Below are positions 19,227-28,061 of a stretch of DNA of 64,000 nucleotides, piece after piece. Below the pieces are notes generated by a model. It made no database searches and was not told the DNA's origin. It worked only from the letters and a program-made list of their open reading frames with translations. This DNA comes from JBAIYU01 sp036763085. GTDB lineage: Bacteria; Bacillota; Negativicutes; DSM-1736; Dendrosporobacteraceae. Positions within the stretch are counted from its first letter, which is position 1. Every line of letters begins with the position of its first letter. The position numbers were made by a program, and so were the translations under genes. The stretch lies in the NCBI RefSeq assembly GCF_036763085.1, contig NZ_JBAIYU010000017.1:1-64000 (forward strand). The letters are read 5' to 3'.

Positions 19227-19254
19227 GCAGGATTATGTCGAAAGTTTAGCGAAA
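19227..19254 (+). promoter_or_regulatory. Sigma-H-type promoter upstream of cheV
   Basis: GCAGGATTA, a 12-base spacer and AGCGAAA; about 50 bases before cheV. Confidence 0.5.
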
Positions 19255-19301
19255 GTTAAAACTAACAAATAATATTTGAATTTTCAGCCGGGGGAGTTTA
19301 T

Positions 19302-20219
19302 ATGAACGATAACGCTTTAGATAAAAAAGGTATTCTACTAGAGACTGGTACTAATGAATTTGAAATTGTTGAATTCCATGTAGGGTCTGTGACTTATGGT
19401 ATTAACGTGGCTAAAGTCCGCGAAGTTATTAATGTAGTTCCAGTAACAAAAATGCCACAATCGCACCCGTATGTTGACGGAATGTTTACTTTGCGCGGAC
19501 GTGTTATGCCACTAGTTAATCTATCTCGTTGTCTAGGTGAAGAAGAACAGTCTTCGGCTAAAAATATAATTGTTAGTGAACTTAACAACTACCATGTTGG
19601 TTTTCTAGTAGATGGTGTGTCCCGTATTCATAGAGTGTCCTGGACTGCTATGGAGCCACCTCCACCTATCGGCAATTCGTCAATGGTTGTTGGCATTATA
19701 AAGATGAATGACAAAATGGTATTGCTGCTAGATTTCGAAAAAATTATTTCTGAAATTAACCCTGAAATCAACATAAAACTAAAAACCGTTCCTCAAAAAT
19801 CTGAAGACATTAAGAGCCAGCGTAATAAGAAGTCTATTATTTTAGCAGAAGACTCTCCAATGCTGCGTGAGCTGCTGGTAGGTACTCTTCATGAGGCTGG
19901 ATACCTTAACATAATCCCATATAATAATGGTAAAGATGCATGGGAAGCTATGCAGAATATCGCAATGAGTGATGCGCCTGTCGAAACAAAGGTAGATATC
20001 GTAATCACTGATATAGAAATGCCTCAAATGGATGGTCATCATTTGCTAAAGCGCATACGTGAAGAGCAAAGATTAAAGCATCTCCCTGTAATTATCTTTT
20101 CCTCTCTAATTAACGACGAAATGCGCCGCAAGGGCGAAGCTATCGGTGCTAACGGTCAAATTTCTAAGCCAGAGATAGGTCAGCTTATAGAATTACTTGA
20201 CAAGCTAACTTTTCAATAA
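19302..20219 (+). CDS. cheV: Chemotaxis coupling protein CheV
   Basis: 305 aa: a CheW-like coupling domain (about 15-160) joined to a response-regulator receiver domain (about 178-303). The phospho-acceptor is the first aspartate of ITDIEMPQMDG, with an acidic pocket in ILAEDSPM. CheV links receptors to CheA and adjusts adaptation. GCCGGGGGAG precedes the start. No other chemotaxis gene is nearby, so it is transcribed alone. Confidence 0.92.
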   Translation: MNDNALDKKGILLETGTNEFEIVEFHVGSVTYGINVAKVREVINVVPVTKMPQSHPYVDGMFTLRGRVMPLVNLSRCLGEEEQSSAKNIIVSELNNYHVGFLVDGVSRIHRVSWTAMEPPPPIGNSSMVVGIIKMNDKMVLLLDFEKIISEINPEINIKLKTVPQKSEDIKSQRNKKSIILAEDSPMLRELLVGTLHEAGYLNIIPYNNGKDAWEAMQNIAMSDAPVETKVDIVITDIEMPQMDGHHLLKRIREEQRLKHLPVIIFSSLINDEMRRKGEAIGANGQISKPEIGQLIELLDKLTFQ

Positions 20220-20231
20220 TACTTGTAAGGC

Positions 20232-20260
20232 TTGACATTATGTTACTATAAATATATAAT
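20232..20260 (+). promoter_or_regulatory. Sigma-A promoter of tRNA-Ala
   Basis: TTGACA (20232-20237), a 17-base spacer and TATAAT (20255-20260), both consensus hexamers, 43 bases before the tRNA. Confidence 0.9.
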
Positions 20261-20303
20261 AATTTATGTCGGTGCATTTAGTAGTATCGATAAAACTTAA
20301 TCT

Positions 20304-20427
<124 letters not shown>

Positions 20428-20464
20428 TTCTAACATTTTTCTACCCAACTTAGCTGAATTTATC

Positions 20465-21134
20465 TTAAAGTGATTTTGTTTTCGCGAGTAATTTGTCTAT
20501 AGCGTTAGCAGCTTGCTCTTGCATCTGCGGCAGGACATGACTATAAATATCTTGGGTGATTCTAGTGGACGAATGGCCTAGTCTTTGAGATATCACTTTT
20601 ACTGATACCCTTCCAGAAGGAGGGCAGTTGCATGACTGTGACGCAAGTCATGAAAACGGATAAGAGGAAGCTTACGTTCATATTTTTGTTCCTTGGTTAA
20701 AGCAGCATCTTTGTCTATTTGATTGTTATACTGTTTAATGGTCTTTCTAAACTTACTATAGAGCTGATCGGGATCGAAGGGACGACCATCATCCCAGGCC
20801 AGACGAAGTTTTTATCATCATACATGCCGCCGGCGCGGATTTTATCTGCCGCCTGGTGGCGTTTTTCTTTTTTTAGGGCCTCTAGTGTAATAACGGGAAG
20901 TTTTACTGAGCGTTCGCTAGTTGAGGTCTTGACTGGCCGAAGAGTGAGTTTGCTGTTTTCCCAATCGAGAGAATTGCGCACAAACAACAGTCCGCGGTCA
21001 AAATCAATATCACGCCATCTTAACGCGCACACTTCGCAACGGCGCAAGCCGCAGGTGGTAGCTAGAATTATTGGCAGGAAAACATTAGTGTTTTCTGCAA
21101 TGGTGATGATCTTGAAGCAGATGCAAGTGTCGAT
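20465..21134 (-). pseudogene. Broken tyrosine recombinase (phage-type integrase)
   Basis: Only the catalytic half remains. Reading from 21134 down, the first active-site arginine lies in ATTCGLRRCEVCALRWRDID. The HDLRHSHATALLLEG box (HxxR) and QRLGHSSTRITQDIYSHV (catalytic Tyr) follow in other frames. One frameshift is near 20797-20800 and a second near 20607-20611, each of one base. The N-terminal arm- and core-binding domains are missing, with a stop immediately upstream of 21134. It reads toward attL, as expected for an element integrase. Almost certainly inactive. Confidence 0.88.
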
Positions 21135-21289
21135 TCAAGTGTGGCAGTCTGCCGACGATGTACCGGCAGGCGGTAGACCCGCATTGTGTGGGCGGGCGAT
21201 GGTAAACATATCAATGGAGTATAGTTGAGCGGACAGAATTGTTATTGGGTGGGTTGAAGATAGAAATGTTAAATGGGAGGTTAGGTAAC

Positions 21290-21936
21290 ATGGCATATTC
21301 GAAATCAATAAATATTTTATTGCCGACTGGCTGATCAGATGGGCCGATTGAGTTAAGGATGCTCAGTTTCTGGAAAGGAGCCTAATAAAGCACTTATAAT
21401 ATATCTTGAAACTTATTATTGTCTGCAGGCAAACAGTCCAGTGCATATAATTTTCTGACACAGAAATCTTTTCACAATATGATACTTAAACGTTCAGAGT
21501 TAGCTGGTATGCAGGGATTTTCTGATAATGTGATATGTTGGTGGGCTCAATAGGATACAGAATATTGGAAGATTCGGCAAGGGCAACTGGCATATCATCT
21601 GATAAGACTTATTTTTATTGTAAAAATAAAACAGGCGCTGATGCAAAAGGCTTTTATTCCGATAAGGGGTTTACAGTTTTGCTTGGCAACAAGGTGATAG
21701 AGAATTGCTCATCAAAAACATTTAAAGAATGCCAATACAGTGAGTTGCTCGATAAACTGATAAAGAATAAAGTAATTGTCGACTGGGCATTTAAAAAAGA
21801 ACATACTTTTTCATCTCCAACATCAGCGGCTGATGTGGTGACACAAGGCTATGTTTCAGTAAACGAATACTGGATTGATGCTAATGGCAAAAACAATATA
21901 AAAAAACAAGCCATGTTGAGACATGTAGTCTCTTAG
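21290..21936 (+). pseudogene. Broken GIY-YIG/DUF4357-type protein gene
   Basis: GGGAGG precedes an ATG starting MAYSKSINILLPTG, the usual N-terminus of GIY-YIG/DUF4357 proteins, but a TGA follows at once; the next residues in frame (SDGPIELRMLSFWKGA) still fit the family. After more stops a 133-residue open stretch from 21535 carries the DUF4357 domain, with GADAKGFYSDKGFTVLLGN and HTFSSPTSAADVV. The GIY-YIG nuclease core is not recognisable, so an internal deletion is likely. Confidence 0.6.
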
Positions 21937-21978
21937 TTAAACAAAGCTGAGCTTAGAGAGGTTGTAAATATTTTATAC

Positions 21979-22827
21979 TTAGGTCCGGAAAGATTCCTGA
22001 CGATCCAGCCATGTAATAATAGCGTAAGGGACGACCCAGCGGATTATTGTAGCATATATATTCCAGTGATGATATAGTAGCCAACCCTTCCAATTTGCAA
22101 ATGTATAGAAAGATATACCTACAATGATTAAAAGTCCAAATATGATTGGACGATATTTAGGTTGAGTTTTGGGTATCAGGATACCAGTTAAAATTCCAAG
22201 TAAAGTAAGAGAACCAATTTCAGAAAAACGGTCATCAGCATGGGGAGAGATGAAAATGTGTGGTCTCCATTGAAAAAACTTCAGAAGTTCTCCACCCATA
22301 ATAGCTCCTCCTAACATGCCTCCAATGTTATACACACTAGCCGTAAGTATAAGCGAATAAGGGAATGGCTTTTCTTTTCTTAAAAAACGAGGAGCATATT
22401 TTGACAAGATAACATACCAAACGAAATAGACAGCTATCGAAATCAAGATATTCCAATGAACATAGACAAGGTATCCTAAACGTAAATATAAAACTTCGGT
22501 CAAACTTTGCATAATTGTGAATAATATGATAAGTAGCCAACGTTTTTTACTATGGATAAAATAATGACTTGCAATAAAAAAAGTCAGGGGTATAACGACT
22601 ACATCTGCCAGAAGGACACCCATTTGATTGTCCTGGTGAAAATTAGAAAGTAAATGTGCGGGGAATTTATAGGTCTCAAACAGAAAGTTAAAAGTTACCT
22701 CTCCAAGATCAACAATCATTACAAAGAGGAAAAAAGCGGTTAATATTGTACCCCATGAATATTTCCCTTTTTTTATTATCCACATAAACCAAATTGTAAA
22801 AATAACAATATGAATTATAAACAACAT
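21979..22827 (-). CDS. Polytopic membrane protein, function unknown
   Basis: 282 aa with about eight hydrophobic segments and many aromatic residues (for example WNILISIAVYFVWYVILS). A good ribosome site (AAGGAGC) lies eight bases before the ATG. No domain is recognised with confidence; the general look resembles Bacillales membrane proteins of the CBO0543 neighbourhood, and a shorter relative of that type lies broken at 24590-24958. It is intact, unlike most genes in the island. Confidence 0.6.
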   Translation of the reverse strand: MLFIIHIVIFTIWFMWIIKKGKYSWGTILTAFFLFVMIVDLGEVTFNFLFETYKFPAHLLSNFHQDNQMGVLLADVVVIPLTFFIASHYFIHSKKRWLLIILFTIMQSLTEVLYLRLGYLVYVHWNILISIAVYFVWYVILSKYAPRFLRKEKPFPYSLILTASVYNIGGMLGGAIMGGELLKFFQWRPHIFISPHADDRFSEIGSLTLLGILTGILIPKTQPKYRPIIFGLLIIVGISFYTFANWKGWLLYHHWNIYATIIRWVVPYAIITWLDRQESFRT

Positions 22828-22859
22828 AAACTTTTTGCTCCTTAATTACTGTTTATTTG

Positions 22860-23415
22860 TTACACAATGAGATTAGTTCTTCTAATATTTCGTGGACGGC
22901 TATTCAGTTCATCGGCAAAGGCCAGCACGTCTTCGGGATTATACAGCTCGATGGAGACGCCTTTAGGGATGTACTGGCGTAAGCGACCGTTGTGCCTTTC
23001 GTTTACGGGACGCTCCAGGACAAGTATGGATGAGCAAAATAAACATCCGTGCCCCACTGCTGAAGCTGTGCAAAATCCTTTTTGAACCATTGGCAGTCGT
23101 AATGGTCTTGAATATCTTGCCTGAACAGTTCACCGTACTCACTTACAGAACGTTCATGCGTCGATTACAGCCTCGCTAGTTTTACCAGGGATACGAATGG
23201 CAAGGTGGTTGTCGGTGACACGCTCAACCAACGTCAGGATAACAGCATCCTTGCAGTTGCGACGTCCGACCACCGTGTCGGCTTCCCAAAGTCAAGCTCT
23301 GTGCGGTCATCCACGATATTGGGACGCTCGTCAATGCTGGTGCCCTTTGGCCGTTGTAGAGCGTTTTCGTATATACCATCTCGCTTTTATCGAACAGCCT
23401 GTGCAGCATGGCGTA
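22860..23415 (-). pseudogene. IS30-family transposase remnant
   Basis: Conserved IS30 stretches occur in the right order but in different frames. Near 23300 lie pieces matching RPNIVDDRTELDFGKWEADT and VVGRRN; near 23080 is WGTDVYFAHPYLSWER; and 23030-22880 reads NERHNGRLRQYIPKGV, then FADELNSRPR. At least three frameshifts. No terminal inverted repeats were identified. Confidence 0.75.
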
Positions 23416-23542
23416 ACCTACACAAGCATCTAACGGCCAGCGGTGTTCACGGAATTGTTTTTACAAAATATTACAAATGCATTATTTGTAATATGCGAAT
23501 AATTATGTAATAATTTAAACTCTGTTGTAAAAATTCAAACCT

Positions 23543-23656
23543 CAATTTTCGACGGTGGATTTGAAGATATTAGATGAGTTAGGATATAAGACACTTGAGG
23601 TACAGACGGTCGATATATTTCCACACACGTATCAACATATTTTGATGAACGTATCA
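23543..23656 (+). pseudogene. C-terminal fragment of an RlmD/TrmA-type rRNA methyltransferase
   Basis: The frame STVDLKILDELGYKTLEVQ followed by VDIFPHTYQHI matches the invariant end of 23S rRNA (uracil-5)-methyltransferases (vDmFPhTxHvE). Nothing upstream belongs to the enzyme. The catalytic cysteine region is missing. Confidence 0.5.
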
Positions 23657-23794
23657 AATAATAGGATTTCTATTTTAGTAGAACTTTATTTACTGAATCG
23701 TAATTTTGGGTGCACCCCCCCTTACGATGCAACAGGGTAAGAATAATTAAATTGTATCAATGACCCCCTAAAACGACCCCCTTATTTATCCCCA

Positions 23795-24468
23795 GTAATT
23801 CCGCGTATTTGTATCATCTTATTGCCAAAACACAAGGTGATACGAGGTCAATTCCCGAGAACTCTACCTGGGGCATTAGAAGGCGCTTCGAGCAAGGAAA
23901 GCTTCAAATCAACCATACGAATTTTATAGGCTATGACAAAGATGAGGACGGCAATCTTATTATTAACGAAAGCTCGACTATGCAACAACAAATAATCCAT
24001 TTGCAGGCAGAGTGATCTGCGGCTCTTGCGGGCAGATCTTTAGCAGGAAGGTATGGAACTCTACCGCTGAGAGGCTCAGAAGGATCATCTGGCGATGTAA
24101 CGGTAGATATCCAGCCAAAGGCGAAAATGGGTGTGAGTAAGCATATCGATGATGGGGGGGTATCAAGCTTTTATAAATACATTTAATGCCCTCATTGAGA
24201 ACAAGGATTACTTTATTGAAAAGTGGAAAGAACGCTTGGGGAGCGAAATCTGCTTCAGCGATATAAGGCTGCACAGTTTATTGAAGAAATGACGAAGCCT
24301 AAGCCACTAACCGAGGTTGACGTAGATTTGTTTTTTGCCCTTGTGGAGAAGATTACAGTTTATGATGAAGGCAGATTGATAGTAAGTTTGCTTGATGGGA
24401 CGAGGTTGAATGTGACATTGAATAGAGAAGAAGATTTGATCCGGTTGGGGTGGTTTGAATCACCTTGA
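23795..24468 (+). pseudogene. Large serine recombinase remnant
   Basis: Only the middle and C-terminal parts survive, in several frames. TWGIRRRFEQGKLQINHTNF with GYDKDEDGNLIINE belongs to the recombinase domain, VICGSCGQIFSRKVW...WRCN with a further Cys is the zinc ribbon, and a last stretch from 24223 (VDLFFALVEKITVYDEGRL) is the C-terminal end. The resolvase catalytic domain with its serine is gone. Confidence 0.75.
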
Positions 24469-24589
24469 CCGGCTTTTTTCGTTGCTGGTAACGATCGCCA
24501 TCCGTCCAGCCAGCCAGAAACTGCTGGATAGTCCGAATGACGATCAAGATTATTACTGAGTTATGACCACCTGTATCACAGCAGGTGGT

Positions 24590-24958
24590 ATTTTTAGGAT
24601 GAAAGGTTCTCCAATTTAAGAATTTATTAAATTGATAAAACAGCCAATATAAAAACCAGTCAGCTATGTAAGAGTGCCAAGTATTCCACCATTGGTGGTA
24701 TCTCATGTACTCGAAAATAACATAGATTAAATCAATGATACAGCGATAGTTGTCCATAGTAACCAATATCTGAGCATGTTTTAAACAGAGCGTTTTGGAT
24801 AACCACTGAATAAACAGATACGTTACCACAGGATATATCGCCAAATCATCGCCCAGGTGGATGAGATAGGGTGGACCTATGTAATTCCACAGCGGGTAAT
24901 AGAACACTAACACATCGGTGATATAAAATGCCTGATTAAAATGCCACAAAAAGCGCAA
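24590..24958 (-). pseudogene. Fragment of a CBO0543-like membrane protein
   Basis: Reading down from 24958: aromatic-rich membrane stretches (FYITDVLVFYYPLWNYIGPP, IYPVVTYLFIQW, WHSYIADWFLYWLFYQF) in the order seen in CBO0543-family proteins of spore formers. Start and end are unclear. The frame runs on without a stop into the recombinase remnant, so it is probably truncated at both ends. Confidence 0.45.
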
Positions 24959-24990
24959 ACTACTCCTAAACGCTTATGGAGGTTGTCACC

Positions 24991-26005
24991 ATGAAGGAAA
25001 AACACAACATCAGAATGACGCGCCGAGATTAGTAGCCTCTGGATTCAGTATCTCAGCGACAGCAGTGCAGTATGCTTCATGAAGTACATGATAAAGAAGA
25101 CGGAGGATACCGAAATTCTGCCTATCCTAAAGTACGCGCTTCAGCTTGCCGAGTCGCACCTGTTAACCATTGACGAGATATTCAAGAAAGAGGAGTTCCC
25201 AACCCCTGTGGGCTTCACCGACAAGGACGTTATCCCCAACGCTCCTCGTCTGTTTTCCGACCCGATGCACTTGTTCACCGTGAAAAATCTGGCTAAATCA
25301 GGCATGATTGCCTATAGTCTTTCCCAATCGTTGGCTTCGCGGGCGGATGTCAGGCATTTCTATAGGAAGTGCCTTGCGGAATCCTCCGACCTTGACGAGC
25401 GGGCGACACAGGTGATGCTGTCGAAAGGCACGTATGTTCGTCCGCCCTATATCACCGTTCCCGACCGGGTGGAGTACGTGGAAAGCGATAAGTTTCTCGG
25501 CAGCCTGTTCGGCAAGCAACGAACGCTGAATGCCCTGGAGATAACCCACCTGTTTTTAAATTCTCAATCCGATGCTATCGCAAAAGCACTGATGATCGGC
25601 TATAGTCAGGTAGCCCATTCCACTGAGCTACGCCAGCTTTTCGTCAGGGGCGCAGATATCGCTGACAAGCATGTAGAAATATTCGGACAATCACTTAAAG
25701 AAAGCGGCCTTCCCGCGCCGATGAGCCTCGACTCAGATATAATGGACTCCACCACGCCGCCGTTCTCCGACAAGCTGATGCTGTTCCAAATCTGCCAGCT
25801 CATGTCCATGGGACTCGCCTATTATGCGGCAGGCATCGGTTCCAGCTTTCGGAGAGATATTTCAGCGGACTACGCCCGCCTTATGGTGGAAATCGGAATG
25901 TATGTCGATGACGGCATTAAGATGCTCATCGAAAATGGCTGGATGGAGGAGCCGCCGATGGCTGATGACCGCAAAGAGCTGGCGCTGAGCGGCAAAAACA
26001 AGTAA
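24991..26005 (+). pseudogene. DUF3231 double-domain protein with an early frameshift
   Basis: TATGGAGGTTGTCACC leads to an ATG at 24991 (MKEKHNIRMT). One extra base near 25020 shifts the frame; the body continues as AEISSLWIQYLSDSSAVCFM and runs to 26005. The intact part has two ferritin-like DUF3231 helical domains (about 1-150 and 160-300). Such proteins are found in spore-forming Firmicutes and have no assigned function. If the frameshift is an assembly error the protein would be about 337 aa. Base composition is clearly GC-richer than the chromosome around the island. Confidence 0.75.
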
Positions 26006-26086
26006 ATGCTGGGCGAATACATATACAAGAAAACCCTTCGATTAGGGATATGCCCCTCAGGCAACTGCTAGATTGGAGAGAGAAAA

Positions 26087-27328
26087 ATGAGCGATAGCTA
26101 CACGCCGCGCCGCAAGCGGTTGTCCCTCTCTGCTTACACCACATCGGAGATGCATGTCCGGCATCCGCTCATAGCCGTATGGTGGGCGGCCTCTTTCGGG
26201 GGCTTCGGGCAGATAATGATCGGCAGTTATATCAAAGGCTTCGTGCTGGTAATCATGGAGATCATCCTCAATCTGATGGCGAATGTAAATTTGGCAATAT
26301 TATATTCATTCACAGGGCGGATAGAGCTTGCCATAGAAGTGCTGGATGCAAGGTGGCTCTTGGCCTATGTCCTCGCTTATTGTTACGGTCTATGGGATGC
26401 CTACAACCATTCCGTCAGCCTAAATAAGCAGGCCGTGCTTGCCGAACGGGAAAAAGCACCGATTGATGTGTTCGTAATGCAGTCGTACAGCATTAATTTT
26501 CTGGATAAAAGGGCGCCCTGGGTGGGCATGTTCTGGAGCATAGTATTTCCGGGATTGGGGCATATGTTCGTTATGCGAATGGTCACCGGCCTTTTCTTGA
26601 TCAGTTTCTGGATGGTCGGCGCTTATTATTCCCATTTGTTCCAGGTCGTGCATTTTACTCTTCTGGGGGATTTTGAGCAGGCGTTGGCTGTAGCTGATCC
26701 ACAATGGTTAATGTTCCTGCCGTCGCTTTTCTGCTTTGCCGTCTACGATGCATACACTAGCATAGTGGAACTAAATAAAAAGTTTGATACGGAACAACGC
26801 GAATATCTCGAGAAGAGATACCAGCGATTGCTAATTGAACTGCCTATGCCAATAACGGAGGGAGAGTCCCAGATGCTGATAGCCGCAACTTTTGATCATT
26901 CGTCCTTTGTTGAGCTTGCCGTAACCGAGTTGGAAGCAAAGGGTATTTCCAAAGAGAAGATACTGGCGATACCTATCGCTCAGAAACAAAAAAACGTTGC
27001 AATTTTAGATACCATCCATCGGTCCGATGGAATCAGCATCATCGATACTGCCTCGGTGTTCGGCACTATAGGCATGGTTCTGGGCACAATCTACGGGTTT
27101 GTCTGGGCCTGGGGGCCAGTCTTCTGGGCATTAATCGGTCTGTTTGGCGGCGCGGCGATCGGGCTTGCCGGCGACTACCTCCTGACAAGACGAAAAATGA
27201 CCAGGCAGAGGAGAGATAAAGTTTCGGAACTTGTTCTGCTGATCAGTTGCGACAATGCCGAGGCTAACATGGTGGAGCAGGTACTTCGGGACAATGCCGC
27301 CTTCGGGGTTGGTACTGTAAAGCCGTAA
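26087..27328 (+). CDS. Membrane protein with an internal duplication, unknown function
   Basis: 413 aa. Two related membrane units follow each other: about 25-115, ending YGLWDAYNHSVSLNK, and about 139-235, ending FAVYDAYTSIVELNK. Each begins with a GGFGQ/GLGHM turn. A cytoplasmic stretch (about 250-320) precedes a glycine-zipper hairpin (GLFGGAAIGLAGDYLL) and a basic tail. GGAGAGAG precedes the ATG. It follows the DUF3231 gene and shares its GC-rich composition, so the two probably arrived together. Confidence 0.65.
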   Translation: MSDSYTPRRKRLSLSAYTTSEMHVRHPLIAVWWAASFGGFGQIMIGSYIKGFVLVIMEIILNLMANVNLAILYSFTGRIELAIEVLDARWLLAYVLAYCYGLWDAYNHSVSLNKQAVLAEREKAPIDVFVMQSYSINFLDKRAPWVGMFWSIVFPGLGHMFVMRMVTGLFLISFWMVGAYYSHLFQVVHFTLLGDFEQALAVADPQWLMFLPSLFCFAVYDAYTSIVELNKKFDTEQREYLEKRYQRLLIELPMPITEGESQMLIAATFDHSSFVELAVTELEAKGISKEKILAIPIAQKQKNVAILDTIHRSDGISIIDTASVFGTIGMVLGTIYGFVWAWGPVFWALIGLFGGAAIGLAGDYLLTRRKMTRQRRDKVSELVLLISCDNAEANMVEQVLRDNAAFGVGTVKP

Positions 27329-27521
27329 GGCGGTTACACCAGATGCACTTCCAAAACCGCCCTAGTCCTATGTCCGCCTCATTACTAATTACCATCGCCG
27401 GGCACCTTGCCCACGTCTCCCCGGTGCATCAGCGATAATCCCTTGGTATGTACACCAGCTGCATCGGGCGAGGTACTGCCGGAAGAGTATAGGCAGTCAC
27501 TCGCTTTATCTGCCACGGCAG

Positions 27522-27586
27522 CAGCACTATACCCGGTACCGCCACGAGCAAACACCGAGCCCGCGTCGGTACCGGGTATAGTGCTG
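27522..27586. repeat. 19-bp perfect inverted repeat, 27-base loop
   Basis: CAGCACTATACCCGGTACC (27522-27540) is exactly complementary to 27568-27586. No T tract, so a terminator is unlikely; a recombinase site or element end is possible. Confidence 0.6.
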
Positions 27587-27657
27587 TGACATAACAGGAT
27601 TATCGGACGCGCCAGGGGCCTCCTGCCTGGTTCGGGCGGATAGCATCATTGGGACGG

Positions 27658-27705
27658 TTCTAGTGATTCCTTTACATGACTCAACAGAACTGTCACCGCA
27701 ATATA
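27658..27705 (+). repeat. Divergent 48-bp direct repeat, copy 1
   Basis: Begins TTCTAGTGAT, contains TACATGACTC and ends ATATA. 37 of 48 bases match copy 2 at 27921-27968. Confidence 0.5.
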
Positions 27706-27920
27706 TCAGAACCAGTAAATCGTCGAATATGGATAGTAGATAATAGTGATGATGAAGGTAACGATATTATGAGTATCCTGAAGAGTATTAGCATGAAAGC
27801 TTCCGGCAATCGGAAGCTTTTATTTTTGCGTAAGCGAATACCACACGCTATGTATGTGGTTCCAAAAAGCTTATAGTTATGCGTCGAAAAAAAGCCCCTT
27901 TGTTAGAAGGATTACTAGGA

Positions 27921-27968
27921 TTCTAGTGATGCATATACATGACTCGATGGAAGCGTACCCGCGATATA
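27921..27968 (+). repeat. Divergent 48-bp direct repeat, copy 2
   Basis: Same length and register as copy 1, with the same TTCTAGTGAT, TACATGACTC and ATATA blocks. It lies 94 bases before the GmrSD-type gene. Confidence 0.5.
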
Positions 27969-28061
27969 GAAGTCTGTAAAAAAGGATTTATTGTATAAAT
28001 ATGGAATAATTATAATATTTGAAGGTAAGGGATAAGAAACTGCACAAGGTGGGGTACTGCT

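Larger units (their letters stand above)
27329..28061. other. Gene-free stretch of the island
   Basis: No open frame here looks coding. It holds a 19-bp inverted repeat at 27522-27586, two divergent 48-bp direct repeats, and a hairpin AAAGCTTCC...GGAAGCTTTT near 27797-27822. GC content drops abruptly after about 27,660, probably marking a junction between pieces of different origin. Confidence 0.6.

Noticed and set aside
24353..24590. Extension of the CBO0543-like frame
   Set aside because: This part is antisense to the serine recombinase remnant and has lost the membrane character; the frame is open by chance.
27676..27876. 66-residue frame between the direct repeats
   Set aside because: No ribosome site, no family resemblance, and it crosses a hairpin; probably not coding.
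27650..27970. Direct repeats considered as a CRISPR array
   Set aside because: Only two copies, 263 bases apart start to start, with 11 mismatches; no further units and no cas genes in the window.
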